From: Chloroflexota bacterium | GTDB lineage: Bacteria; Chloroflexota; Anaerolineae; Aggregatilineales; UBA2796 | Assembly: GCA_017743585.1 (NCBI GenBank) | Contig: JAGHYP010000056.1 | Span: forward strand, 1-12,050 | DNA: 12,050 bases | Direction of reading: 5' to 3' | The notes under the pieces: model-generated | The model's database searches: none | The model's input: only the letters and a program-made list of their open reading frames with translations | Told to the model about the DNA's origin: nothing | Program-made: the position numbers and the translations under genes | Part shown: piece after piece, positions 1 to 6,835 of the stretch | Layout: every line of letters begins with the position of its first letter | How positions within the stretch are numbered: position 1 is the first letter of the stretch

Positions 1-143
1 CGCGAGAAGCCGCGCCCTGCCGACCAAGCGCCGCTCGTGTGAAGCGCTCGCGGCGGCGGGCGGCGCTCGCCTCAGGCACGCTAGCGAGAAGCTTGTCCAG
101 CGGCATGGAGGGTTGTGCAGCCTGCTGACGGGCCGCGCATTCA
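1..143 (-). other. possible 5' end of a gene running off the left edge
   Basis: The minus strand downstream of the lutA-like stop is short, and its coding status is unresolved. One open frame begins at an ATG at 106-104 and reads MPLDKLLASVPEASAA and onwards to the window edge without a stop. A second open frame begins at an ATG at 144-142 that overlaps the lutA-like stop. Neither has a convincing ribosome binding site, and neither peptide is recognised. LutA-type genes are often followed by lutB or lutC, but nothing visible here identifies either, so no product is assigned. Confidence 0.25.
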
Positions 144-923
144 TCACAAGCGTCCCGCCAGTGCCTCTGCTACGTGATAGACGCGCACACGGCTACCGCG
201 TCGGCTGAGTCCGCCGTTGATCTGCGTCAAGCAGCTCGCGTCGCATGTCACGATAGCGTCGGCTGCGCTGGCCGCGATGTGCTCCACTTTCTCTTCTAGC
301 ATCGCGCCGCTGATCTCAGGCATTTTGACGGCGAACAAGCCTCCGAAGCCGCAGCACTGCTCCGCGCCTTGCATCTCGATCAGCCGCAGATTGCCGATCT
401 TCGCCAAGAGCGCGCGCGGCTGCTGCTTGATGCCCAGCATGCGCAGTCCGTGACATGAATCGTGTAGGGCGACCGTGCGCGGCTGCGCCAAACTGACGCC
501 CAAGTCAGTCACGCCGAGTCCATCCACTAAGAACTCGGTCAGTTCCCACGTGATGCTGGCGATTCGCTCAGCTTCGGCGCGCAAGGCGGGATCATCCGCG
601 AATAGCTCAGGGTAGTGGTGCCGCACCATCGCTGCGCACGAGCCGCTCGGCGTGACGATCAGCTCGGCTCTGGCGAAAGCGCGCAAAAAGTGCCGTGCCA
701 CTTGGCGCGCCTCTGCGCGGTAGCCGCTATTGAAGCCCATCTGCCCGCAGCAGGTCTGCGCGGCGGGGAAGTCAACCGCACAGCCAACTCGCTCCAGCAC
801 TTCAACCGCCGCCATGCCGCTGTGCGGATAGATCATATCCACGATGCACGTCACAAAAAACGACACGCGCTTGCCGCGCACCTCAGCGCGCCCTGCCCGA
901 TTGCATTTGCTCATCAGCGGCAC
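144..923 (-). CDS. lutA: LutA/YkgE-type (Fe-S)-binding CCG-domain oxidoreductase subunit
   Basis: The protein has 259 residues, the usual size of the LutA/YkgE family, whose members form part of an iron-sulfur L-lactate oxidation complex or related glycolate/heterodisulfide-type enzymes. Two CCG domains are visible. The first has CCGQ at 58-61, preceded by the family-typical VTCIVDMIYP near 24-33 and DFPAAQ. The second has HDSCHG at 154-159, CCGFGG at 190-195 and CDASC at 227-231. These cysteines are expected to ligate an Fe-S cluster. The start used is a GTG at 923 with GAGAGG about ten bases upstream. It gives about 19 residues before the normal family start (VSFFVTC), so an internal GTG or the ATG at 914 is possible. 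The gene lies beyond the terminator of the CRISPR operon, has its own candidate promoter, and is probably unrelated to defence. The family is certain; the exact substrate is not. Confidence 0.9.
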   Translation of the reverse strand: MPLMSKCNRAGRAEVRGKRVSFFVTCIVDMIYPHSGMAAVEVLERVGCAVDFPAAQTCCGQMGFNSGYRAEARQVARHFLRAFARAELIVTPSGSCAAMVRHHYPELFADDPALRAEAERIASITWELTEFLVDGLGVTDLGVSLAQPRTVALHDSCHGLRMLGIKQQPRALLAKIGNLRLIEMQGAEQCCGFGGLFAVKMPEISGAMLEEKVEHIAASAADAIVTCDASCLTQINGGLSRRGSRVRVYHVAEALAGRL

Positions 924-952
924 CCTGCTCGGACCTCTCTTCGCCGAGCCTG

Positions 953-981
953 AGTCTAAAGCTACACGCGCCGCTCGGCAA
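953..981 (-). promoter_or_regulatory. candidate sigma70-type promoter for the lutA-like gene
   Basis: On the minus strand a TTGCCG hexamer (981-976) is followed after exactly 17 bases by TAGACT (958-953). Each matches four of six consensus bases. Transcription would begin near 946, giving a leader of about 25 bases before the GTG start and including the GAGAGG ribosome binding site. It sits just downstream of the CRISPR-operon terminator, as expected if lutA is expressed independently. Confidence 0.45.
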
Positions 982-984
982 GCG

Positions 985-1015
985 GAAAATGGCTCGCTCT
1001 TCGCAAGCGAGCCAT
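985..1015 (-). terminator. rho-independent terminator of the cmr operon
   Basis: A perfect 10-bp inverted repeat pairs 989-998 (ATGGCTCGCT) with 1006-1015 across a 7-base loop. Read on the minus strand it lies seven bases after the cmr6 stop and is followed by a short T run (TTTT at 989-986), the layout of an intrinsic terminator. A smaller 5-bp hairpin (971-975 with 981-985) lies just beyond. The element separates the CRISPR operon from the lutA-like gene. Confidence 0.8.
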
Positions 1016-1022
1016 CTTGCGC

Positions 1023-1961
1023 TCAAGATTCTGGCGCTTTGAACACGCCGTAGCCCGAAGCCGTCTTTGAGCCAACGCCGAGCCAGTACAGCGCCTCACG
1101 GAGCAGCTTTTCTGCATCGGCAAGGTGCAGCTTATCCGTTGTGCGCCGCTTGCCAATGGCAAAGGCGAAGCGCACGCCTTCGCTAACCGTGACGTAGTTG
1201 ACAGGATTCAGCTTACCGCCCTCGTCAGGCGCCTGCGCGCCGCTCTGACGGTAGTACTCGACGAAATGCGGCGTCATCACGTCCACTGTGAAAAGCTGCC
1301 CTTGCGGCGGCTCCGCCAGCACGGCGTCGTAGAAGACGCACGCGCCTGCCGCGCCTTGCAAACCGAACATCTCGCGATAGATTTCGATGAGCTTGCGATC
1401 GACCTTCGGCAGCGCTCTGGCGATCTCGTCAATCACCTTTTTCTCAGCATCCGATTTATCTTTGTTCTCATCGTCAGACGCGCTTTTGGTGAGCAGCTCA
1501 TCGAGTTTGTCTAGCGTATCTGTATAGCCTGCTTGCTCAGCGAGCTGGATCAAGAAGTAGCTGCGCGTCAAGCCTTTCAGCGCGCTGCCCGGTATGTACG
1601 GCAAGCCTGTGACGCGATGCAGCGTGATGCCGAATTCCATCGCGCCTTTGCCGCCTAACCCGACCACCATGCGCCCTTGCAGCGCCGCTTCGAAGCGCGC
1701 CGCGCCTTCGGTCATCGCCTGCCAGCGCCGATGCGTGCTTCGCACAAGCTTTTCGTCAGGCTTGAAACTCTTGCACAGCTCTTGCAGCCAAAAGCTGCGC
1801 TCCTTGCCGATCACCTTGCCGCGATCATCGTGCCGATCGGTCAGCTTGATCACCTCGTACGGCGCGTAGCGCACAAGGCGCAGGCCGAAGTTCCGGCACT
1901 TCTCAGCGTTCTGCTTAAGCAGCTCCGCCGTATCTTTCGGCGCAAGGTAGGTATAAACCAT
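1023..1961 (-). CDS. cmr6: type III-B CRISPR RAMP protein Cmr6
   Basis: This 312-residue Cas7-like RAMP subunit caps the Cmr4/Cmr5 filament of the III-B effector. The diagnostic stretch runs over residues 101-130, with GLGGKGAMEFGITLH followed by GLPYIPGSALKG, and a C-terminal glycine-rich GVGSKTASGYG lies at 295-305. A second conserved block, MFGLQGAAGACVFYDA, lies at about 198-213. The ATG at 1961 overlaps the cmr5 stop as TGATG and follows AGGAG by eight bases, so it is translationally coupled. A longer reading frame upstream exists but would run through cmr5 and lacks family similarity. A highly charged segment (about 158-185, rich in D, E and K) interrupts the fold and looks like a lineage-specific loop. 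It is the last gene of the operon, followed by the terminator at 985-1015. Confidence 0.95.
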   Translation of the reverse strand: MVYTYLAPKDTAELLKQNAEKCRNFGLRLVRYAPYEVIKLTDRHDDRGKVIGKERSFWLQELCKSFKPDEKLVRSTHRRWQAMTEGAARFEAALQGRMVVGLGGKGAMEFGITLHRVTGLPYIPGSALKGLTRSYFLIQLAEQAGYTDTLDKLDELLTKSASDDENKDKSDAEKKVIDEIARALPKVDRKLIEIYREMFGLQGAAGACVFYDAVLAEPPQGQLFTVDVMTPHFVEYYRQSGAQAPDEGGKLNPVNYVTVSEGVRFAFAIGKRRTTDKLHLADAEKLLREALYWLGVGSKTASGYGVFKAPES

Positions 1962-2395
1962 CAGTTGTTCTCCTCGCTTTTCCAGCCCTTCGCCTCGGCA
2001 AAGCGCTTGAGCCAATTCACGTACGCCAGCACTTCTGCCGTCGTGCGCCGATACTCGGCTGTGGACTGATCGAGCAGCCATTCCAGCAGCTTGTTGTTGT
2101 TCAGCTTGAATTCCGTGCTGATCCAGCTGGCGATGTGCGCATAAGCAAGACCGTGTTCGCTGTTGCTATCGCCGCCTGCTTTCGCTTGCAAAAACGCCAA
2201 CATCTGACCGAGTCCGTCAGTTTGGATCAGCTGTGGCAAGCCGCGCACTAGCGAGCCGTACTTCTTCTTCTTATCAGGCGCTCTTTGATCAACTTGCTCG
2301 ATGCATCCCCAAGCGTGCTTGGCGCGGCGCTGCTGCAGCGTCTGCTGCGCTGATTGTTTCTGAGGCTGCTGCTCAGGTTGTGCTTTCTGTGTCAT
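1961..2395 (-). CDS. cmr5: type III-B CRISPR small subunit Cmr5
   Basis: This 144-residue alpha-helical small subunit lines the inside of the Cmr filament next to Cmr4 and helps position crRNA and target RNA. The Cmr5-like core includes KKYGSLVRGLPQLIQTDGLG starting near residue 44 and, near the C terminus, YRRTTAEVLAYVNWLKRFAE. The N terminus (about residues 1-24) is glutamine-rich and probably disordered. The ATG at 2395 lies four bases after the cmr4 stop and nine bases after AGGAG, which supports this start over a longer upstream frame of about 28 extra residues. The stop overlaps the cmr6 ATG. Confidence 0.93.
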   Translation of the reverse strand: MTQKAQPEQQPQKQSAQQTLQQRRAKHAWGCIEQVDQRAPDKKKKYGSLVRGLPQLIQTDGLGQMLAFLQAKAGGDSNSEHGLAYAHIASWISTEFKLNNNKLLEWLLDQSTAEYRRTTAEVLAYVNWLKRFAEAKGWKSEENN

Positions 2396-2399
2396 GAGA

Positions 2400-3296
2400 T
2401 CACGCTCCTGCCCAACGTAGGGCGACAATCCCCGAACCTGTTGTTTCGTCCCCGCCCAGCTGAATGCGCGGCGGCACATTTTGAGGATCGCGCAGCCAAG
2501 CGGCGACCTGCTCAGCAGTGCGGTTGCTGCCGTTGCGCGTGCTGCGCACCAAAATCGCGCTCATCAGCAGGCAATCAGATGGCAGCGCTTCCTGAGTCCA
2601 CAGCGCGCCTTGCGCCACGGTCTTTTTGTCGCGGTCGAGGCGGACGCGCGTGACGATCTCAGTGCTGTTCTGCACAAAATCGCGGAAGGACTCATCGCTC
2701 AGCACGATCAGGCTATTCTGCACTTTGTTGCGCCAGTACTCATAGGCTTCCCCTTTCGGAAAGGCGTTCTGCGCAAGCCACTTTGCGATCTCATCCACGC
2801 GCGCGTTCTCTTTGCAGGTGAAGCTGAACTCTTCCAGCACAGCGCTGAACTCTTCCGGCACAGCTTTGCCTGAGGGGACCACAGCGCTTTTGCTGGTCAC
2901 CAGCGCGTTCTCGCCCTGAATGTTCGAGAGACTCTGGTCGAGCGCGGGGAAACTCGGCACATCGCGCGCGACTCGCGCTAGGACTGCCGCACACGTGGTG
3001 TAAGCGAACACGCCGTTCAACGATCGGACGGGGAACAGCACGATGCGCGCATCGCCGACCGAGAGCGCGCCTGCGAATTTCTCTTCTTTCTTGGTATCAG
3101 CGCCGAAGAGCGCTTCTACCGCGTCCTCATCCGCCCTGACTTGGCTGCGCAACGCGCCTTTGATGCCGCTGCCCTGCACAATCGGGAACTGCGTGGTGCG
3201 CTCGCGCTGGATCGGCAGGTCAATTGCCGAGACCGTGCTGCCGACGCCGGCGTGTAACGATGTCTCTGTGTAGAGGAAAAGCGGAACGCTCAACAT
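2400..3296 (-). CDS. cmr4: type III-B CRISPR RAMP backbone and target-RNA nuclease Cmr4
   Basis: This 298-residue Cas7-family subunit polymerises along the crRNA and cuts target RNA at six-nucleotide intervals. The N terminus carries LHAGVGS followed by IDLPIQRER. The Asp of this block falls at residue 26 from the chosen ATG, the same number as the catalytic D26 of Pyrococcus furiosus Cmr4, so target RNA cleavage is expected. QGSGIKGALR (41-50) and a C-terminal GGDETTGSG (281-289) are further RAMP signatures. A GTG ten codons upstream overlaps the cmr3 stop, but the ATG at 3296 has GGGAG eleven bases before it and gives the family-typical N terminus. A 21-bp in-frame tandem duplication lies inside the gene (residues about 146-159). 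Confidence 0.95.
   Translation of the reverse strand: MLSVPLFLYTETSLHAGVGSTVSAIDLPIQRERTTQFPIVQGSGIKGALRSQVRADEDAVEALFGADTKKEEKFAGALSVGDARIVLFPVRSLNGVFAYTTCAAVLARVARDVPSFPALDQSLSNIQGENALVTSKSAVVPSGKAVPEEFSAVLEEFSFTCKENARVDEIAKWLAQNAFPKGEAYEYWRNKVQNSLIVLSDESFRDFVQNSTEIVTRVRLDRDKKTVAQGALWTQEALPSDCLLMSAILVRSTRNGSNRTAEQVAAWLRDPQNVPPRIQLGGDETTGSGIVALRWAGA
2823..2864. repeat. 21-bp in-frame tandem duplication within cmr4
   Basis: Two adjacent 21-base units, 2823-2843 and 2844-2864, differ at one position (A versus G in the middle). In Cmr4 they encode two successive heptapeptides, AVPEEFS and AVLEEFS. The period is a multiple of three, so the reading frame is kept. This looks like a fairly recent slippage duplication in a loop of the protein. 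Confidence 0.8.
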
Positions 3297-3322
3297 AGTC
3301 TGAATCACTCCCTTTCTATGGT

Positions 3323-4393
3323 TCACCAGGTGCCAGTTGCGTACATGCCGAAGCCCATCGCGCCGTGATCGAGCGCGCCGTTCGGCGTCTCAGTGAAAGG
3401 CTCATCCGTCAGTTGTGCATCCTCGAAGAAGAAGACGCTGCCGCTTGGCAAGTAATTGCGCAGCGGGCGTGGCCGGTTGCGCGCCATATCCCAGCCGCTG
3501 AGCGGCAACGGCTTGCCAATCGCCAGCGAGACCAGCTTTCCGCCGCCAACCCAGCGCGACCAATCGCCTGAAGCGGGCCGCCAGCCGCCGCTGAAGTAAG
3601 CGGGCGTCAGCAAGATGATGCGCACGCGCCCTTGCTTGTGGCTGCGCAGCGTCTGCGGCGCTTGAGTCACGCTGTAGTAGCGTGCACCGCGCGATTCGCC
3701 GCCGATATCCATCACGCCGCGCTCAGGGAAGAGCGCCTTGTTCAAATGCGCCAAGAGTCCGAAGCCTTCTTTCATGCGGATGAATTCCGCGTGATAGAAG
3801 TGTCCCTCGCGATTGGCGCGCCGCTCATAATTGAGCGCCAAGCCGACTCGCCCCTCGTATTCGAAAATATCCTCAGGCTTGTGCGGCTCGTCCAAGTCCT
3901 GCTCACCTGCGAGGTAGTGCCTGAACTGCGCCTCGCTCAGCCAGCCTTCTGCCTCTTTGAAGCCCTCGCCGCCCCCCTCCAGCGGACGCCATGCCTCGAA
4001 CGGACGGTTTGTGTGCCAATCGAATTGATCGGCAGGCTTCAAGAGCCGCCACCTTCTAGAGGCTTCAGCATCTTTGTTGTAGAGGAGATCGAGCGGCGCA
4101 GGGAAGAAGCGCTCGACCGTGCCGTTCTGATAGCGCGCCACAAACGGCGCTTGGACGCGCAAGCCGTTCAGCGTGTCCGGCGTCCCGACCTCGGTCTGCA
4201 CTTCGCCGCGCCCAAAAGCTATCCAATCCACGCCTTGCTGCTCAAGGTATGCCGTGCGCAGCGCGCCCAACACCGTCTGCGGCGTCGGCGGGAACATGCT
4301 GCGCGCCACGAAGTTCTGCGCGGCTGTGAACGGCTTGTTATCGCGGAAAAACCAGACATCAATTGGCTCTATGAACAGCCACTGTCCGCTCAT
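3323..4393 (-). CDS. cmr3: type III-B CRISPR RAMP protein Cmr3
   Basis: This Cas5-like subunit (356 residues from this ATG) binds the 5' tag of the crRNA and docks onto Cmr2 at the base of the complex. The family hallmark EPIDVWFFRD is at 9-18, followed by FPPTPQTVLGALR at 34-46. The protein ends with a glycine-rich GAMGFGMYATGTW. The ATG at 4393 is two bases past the cmr2 stop and follows AAGGAAGG by about five bases. A GTG two codons upstream is possible and would add only two residues. Its order right after cmr2 matches common III-B operons. Confidence 0.95.
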   Translation of the reverse strand: MSGQWLFIEPIDVWFFRDNKPFTAAQNFVARSMFPPTPQTVLGALRTAYLEQQGVDWIAFGRGEVQTEVGTPDTLNGLRVQAPFVARYQNGTVERFFPAPLDLLYNKDAEASRRWRLLKPADQFDWHTNRPFEAWRPLEGGGEGFKEAEGWLSEAQFRHYLAGEQDLDEPHKPEDIFEYEGRVGLALNYERRANREGHFYHAEFIRMKEGFGLLAHLNKALFPERGVMDIGGESRGARYYSVTQAPQTLRSHKQGRVRIILLTPAYFSGGWRPASGDWSRWVGGGKLVSLAIGKPLPLSGWDMARNRPRPLRNYLPSGSVFFFEDAQLTDEPFTETPNGALDHGAMGFGMYATGTW

Positions 4394-4395
4394 GA

Positions 4396-5937
4396 TCACC
4401 TTCCTTCCGAGGCATCCGACGCCAAGAAGCGCATCAAGATTGCCCAGTTCGCCATATCTGCCCAGCTCAGAAGCCTCTCCTTCTCGACGAGATCGATCAT
4501 CTCTCTGATGGTCGGCTCTACTTCTTCTTCAAAGCGCACGCCTTCAGCCGTGCGGCGCCGCGCGACGCGCAAAATCTCAGCTGCGCGCAACGCAGCCATA
4601 TCTGCGGCGTGCAGATCGTGATCAATCGTCTGCAGCTCGTAGCCCAGCTTGCTGGAAATCTTCTTTTTCGCGAATAGCGCTTGCAAGCGCTGCAAAAACG
4701 GCACGATTTGCCACTTGGCGCCGGCGCTGCGCAACTGACCTGTGCCGTGCGCCTCTGTGAAGACCAGCGCGTCGCGTCCGTAGGTCTCTTTGGCTTCCTC
4801 TTCAGCCTTGCGCGCTAACGCCAAGGCCGAGTCGAGCGGCAAGTTGTACGGCGTGATAGCAATGCCGGCGCTGGCGGTCAGGTCTGTCATCTCATGGAAA
4901 GTTTTGTAAAGCGCCTCAGCACATTTCAGGACGTGCCGCAGCGGCAAGAGCGCCAACACATCGTCGCCGCCGCTGTAGACCAACAAGCCGCCTTTGCCGC
5001 CATGCTTCTTGATGACCTCAGGCACGCATTGTGCAAACCTTGAGAGCCTGCCTGAGAACGCGGCATGTTCTTCCCGCTTTGTCAAGCTGCTCAAGTGCTT
5101 GCCCATGCCGTCGCCATCCATGTGCAAGACCGCCAGATAGCCTGTCACTTCTTTGCTGCGCTCTGCGTCAGCATCTTCTCGCTCTTCAGGCTCATATTCT
5201 AGGTCTCGTGCGATCGCCCTAGTCGAGCGCACCTCAAACTTTTTGTCGAAGCATTCTGCGCGGTCTGCCAAGCGCTTGATGGTCGCCAACGCTCCGAGCC
5301 GCTCGTTTGAGCGGATCACGATGTCGCTCACGCGCGCAGTCAGCCTCTCGCGCTGTGCCTCAGTGAGCGGCAGTGCAGCTTGGATGCCTGTCAGCGTGCA
5401 TTTATCGCCTTTGCCCTCAATCTGCGGGAAGTGCCGCGCGTATTTGCGCTGCGCCATGGCAGCGTTGGCGCGCCTGTAAACATCGGCGTGTTGACTTTCA
5501 TTGTATGGCAGCGCGACCCAGTAGAATTCAAGCCAATCGTAGGCTTGCGCGTCGAACACCTCTTGCCACTCGCCGCCGCCGATCTCTCGGTGCAACCAGT
5601 CCCTGACTTTGCTGGCGAACTTCGTCCGCCATTCATTGCGGATAGCATCCTCGATCCTTTGGGCGAGCGCAGGCGGCTGCGGCTCATCGCTGAGGAAGGC
5701 GAAACGATGCGGCACGCCTTCTAGTTTCTTAAGCTCATCATCCGTGAACCTATCAGCGCCCTCACTCGGCGCGGGAAAGATCGCCTTGAAGCCTGCGCTC
5801 TCGGCAGCTGCTCTGACGCCGGCGGCCGCTAGCGCGCTGAGCATCCGACTGCCCATGTACAAGTCCTGCGTGCGGCGCGCCTGCGCGATGAAGGCTTGCA
5901 CTGGCCCAATTGTGAAGAGGTACAGATGTGTGGTCAT
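4396..5937 (-). CDS. cmr2: Cas10-family Cmr2 with intact cyclase motif, no HD domain
   Basis: This is the large subunit of the III-B complex, expected to make cyclic oligoadenylates from ATP when target RNA binds. From the ATG at 5937 it has 513 residues, short for the family. It starts directly with FTIGPVQAFIAQARRTQDL, the region that normally follows the HD domain. No HD dipeptide in an HD-nuclease context is seen, so single-stranded DNase activity is not expected. The palm domain is well preserved: HMDGDGMGKHL (D274 and D276) and YSGGDDVLALLPL (GGDD at 323-326), followed by SAGIAI. A single cysteine in KCTLTG (C180) sits where many relatives have a zinc ribbon, and no C-x2-C pair is present. 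A GTG at 5946 overlapping the cmr1 stop is an alternative start adding three residues. Signalling through cOA is inferred from the intact GGDD. Confidence 0.95.
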   Translation of the reverse strand: MTTHLYLFTIGPVQAFIAQARRTQDLYMGSRMLSALAAAGVRAAAESAGFKAIFPAPSEGADRFTDDELKKLEGVPHRFAFLSDEPQPPALAQRIEDAIRNEWRTKFASKVRDWLHREIGGGEWQEVFDAQAYDWLEFYWVALPYNESQHADVYRRANAAMAQRKYARHFPQIEGKGDKCTLTGIQAALPLTEAQRERLTARVSDIVIRSNERLGALATIKRLADRAECFDKKFEVRSTRAIARDLEYEPEEREDADAERSKEVTGYLAVLHMDGDGMGKHLSSLTKREEHAAFSGRLSRFAQCVPEVIKKHGGKGGLLVYSGGDDVLALLPLRHVLKCAEALYKTFHEMTDLTASAGIAITPYNLPLDSALALARKAEEEAKETYGRDALVFTEAHGTGQLRSAGAKWQIVPFLQRLQALFAKKKISSKLGYELQTIDHDLHAADMAALRAAEILRVARRRTAEGVRFEEEVEPTIREMIDLVEKERLLSWADMANWAILMRFLASDASEGR

Positions 5938-5942
5938 GGCGT

Positions 5943-6827
5943 TCACCAGCCTCCCCAGACTTTTTCGGCGTCGAAGTGGCGCGTTGCCGCTTCCATGAAG
6001 TCGCGCACTACATTCCAGTTAATTTTTGAGTCGGGCTTGGCGCGCAGGGCGGTCAGCACGGGGTAGTACTTATCACCGATCTGGCGCAGCTGCGCGATGA
6101 GCGGCGACGAACGGCGCGGCCTGATGCCGCCGAACGAGTCTTGATTCGGACGAAATTTAGGGCTGCGCAGCAAATCGCGGAACAGGCTGATCACAGCATC
6201 TTCGTAATCGTCGTAGCCGCGCCTGCCGACGATGATCCATGAATGCTTCGGATGCAGCGTCGGAAATTCCGGTATGTCAGGCGATGTGTTGACTTGACAA
6301 CCTGCGTCTTTCAAAGTTTTCCGAATGGCTTCTGCCAATTCATCAGGCGAGTTGTAGCGCGGCGCGTCGCCGCCGCTGAGCTTGAAAGCGCCGAACATGC
6401 GCCGCGAGCGCTTGCCGAGTCCGCCGAGCAGCGACCAGAGGTGCAGCGCGTGCAAGGCGCGCTCAGGCAACGCGCCTTTGCGCGCCACCAGCTCCAGCGA
6501 GACCTCCCAATCTGGCGGAATCGCCAAAGAGGGCAAGGGCCTGTGTTCCCTATGCGGCAGTATCTTGCTCTGCTTAACATATTGCGAGCCCACAGCGATT
6601 GGATACACGCGCACGGCGACCCTCGAGCCTTGCTCTGTCGTGCCGAAAACTTCGGACTCCTTGCTCCAGAGATGCTTCAATTCGGCGTTTTGTGCGCCGA
6701 TGATGGCGCGCAGCCAATAGCGCAGCTGCCCGCGCACGGCGGTGGCGCGCACTTCAAGCGCTCCTGGATCGGCGCCGTTGCTGAACATCGGGCTGACTAC
6801 CCTCAAGGTGTATACTTTTCTATCCAT
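5943..6827 (-). CDS. cmr1: type III-B CRISPR RAMP protein Cmr1
   Basis: This 294-residue RAMP subunit sits at the head of the Cmr complex, where it contacts the 3' part of the crRNA-target duplex. Family features include TLRVVSPMFSNGADP near the N terminus, VRGQLRYWLRA (about 31-41) and the glycine-rich GGLGKRSRRMFGAF (135-148), a strong Cmr1 signature. The ATG at 6827 lies eight bases after the stop of the upstream HTH gene, with GGGAG eleven bases before it. In-frame TTG and GTG codons further upstream are possible but less likely. The gene opens the cmr block after the three signalling genes. Confidence 0.94.
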   Translation of the reverse strand: MDRKVYTLRVVSPMFSNGADPGALEVRATAVRGQLRYWLRAIIGAQNAELKHLWSKESEVFGTTEQGSRVAVRVYPIAVGSQYVKQSKILPHREHRPLPSLAIPPDWEVSLELVARKGALPERALHALHLWSLLGGLGKRSRRMFGAFKLSGGDAPRYNSPDELAEAIRKTLKDAGCQVNTSPDIPEFPTLHPKHSWIIVGRRGYDDYEDAVISLFRDLLRSPKFRPNQDSFGGIRPRRSSPLIAQLRQIGDKYYPVLTALRAKPDSKINWNVVRDFMEAATRHFDAEKVWGGW

Positions 6828-6835
6828 CGGCTTGG

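Noticed and set aside
1..143. Start of lutB after the lutA-like gene
   Set aside because: Expected from gene order in other genomes, but neither open frame resembles a LutB or LutC N terminus, so it is recorded only as a possible unknown gene.
1962..2081. N-terminal extension of cmr6 into cmr5
   Set aside because: The extra 40 residues lie in cmr5 coding sequence in another frame. The ATG at 1961 has a good ribosome binding site and gives the expected Cmr6 start.
2396..2479. N-terminal extension of cmr5 upstream of 2395
   Set aside because: It overlaps the 3' end of cmr4, and the ATG at 2395 has AGGAG at correct spacing.
3632..4621. A 329-residue plus-strand open frame opposite cmr3 and cmr2
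   Set aside because: It lies antisense across the end of one conserved gene and most of another, shows no recognisable domain, and its length is explained by the codon bias of the opposite strand.
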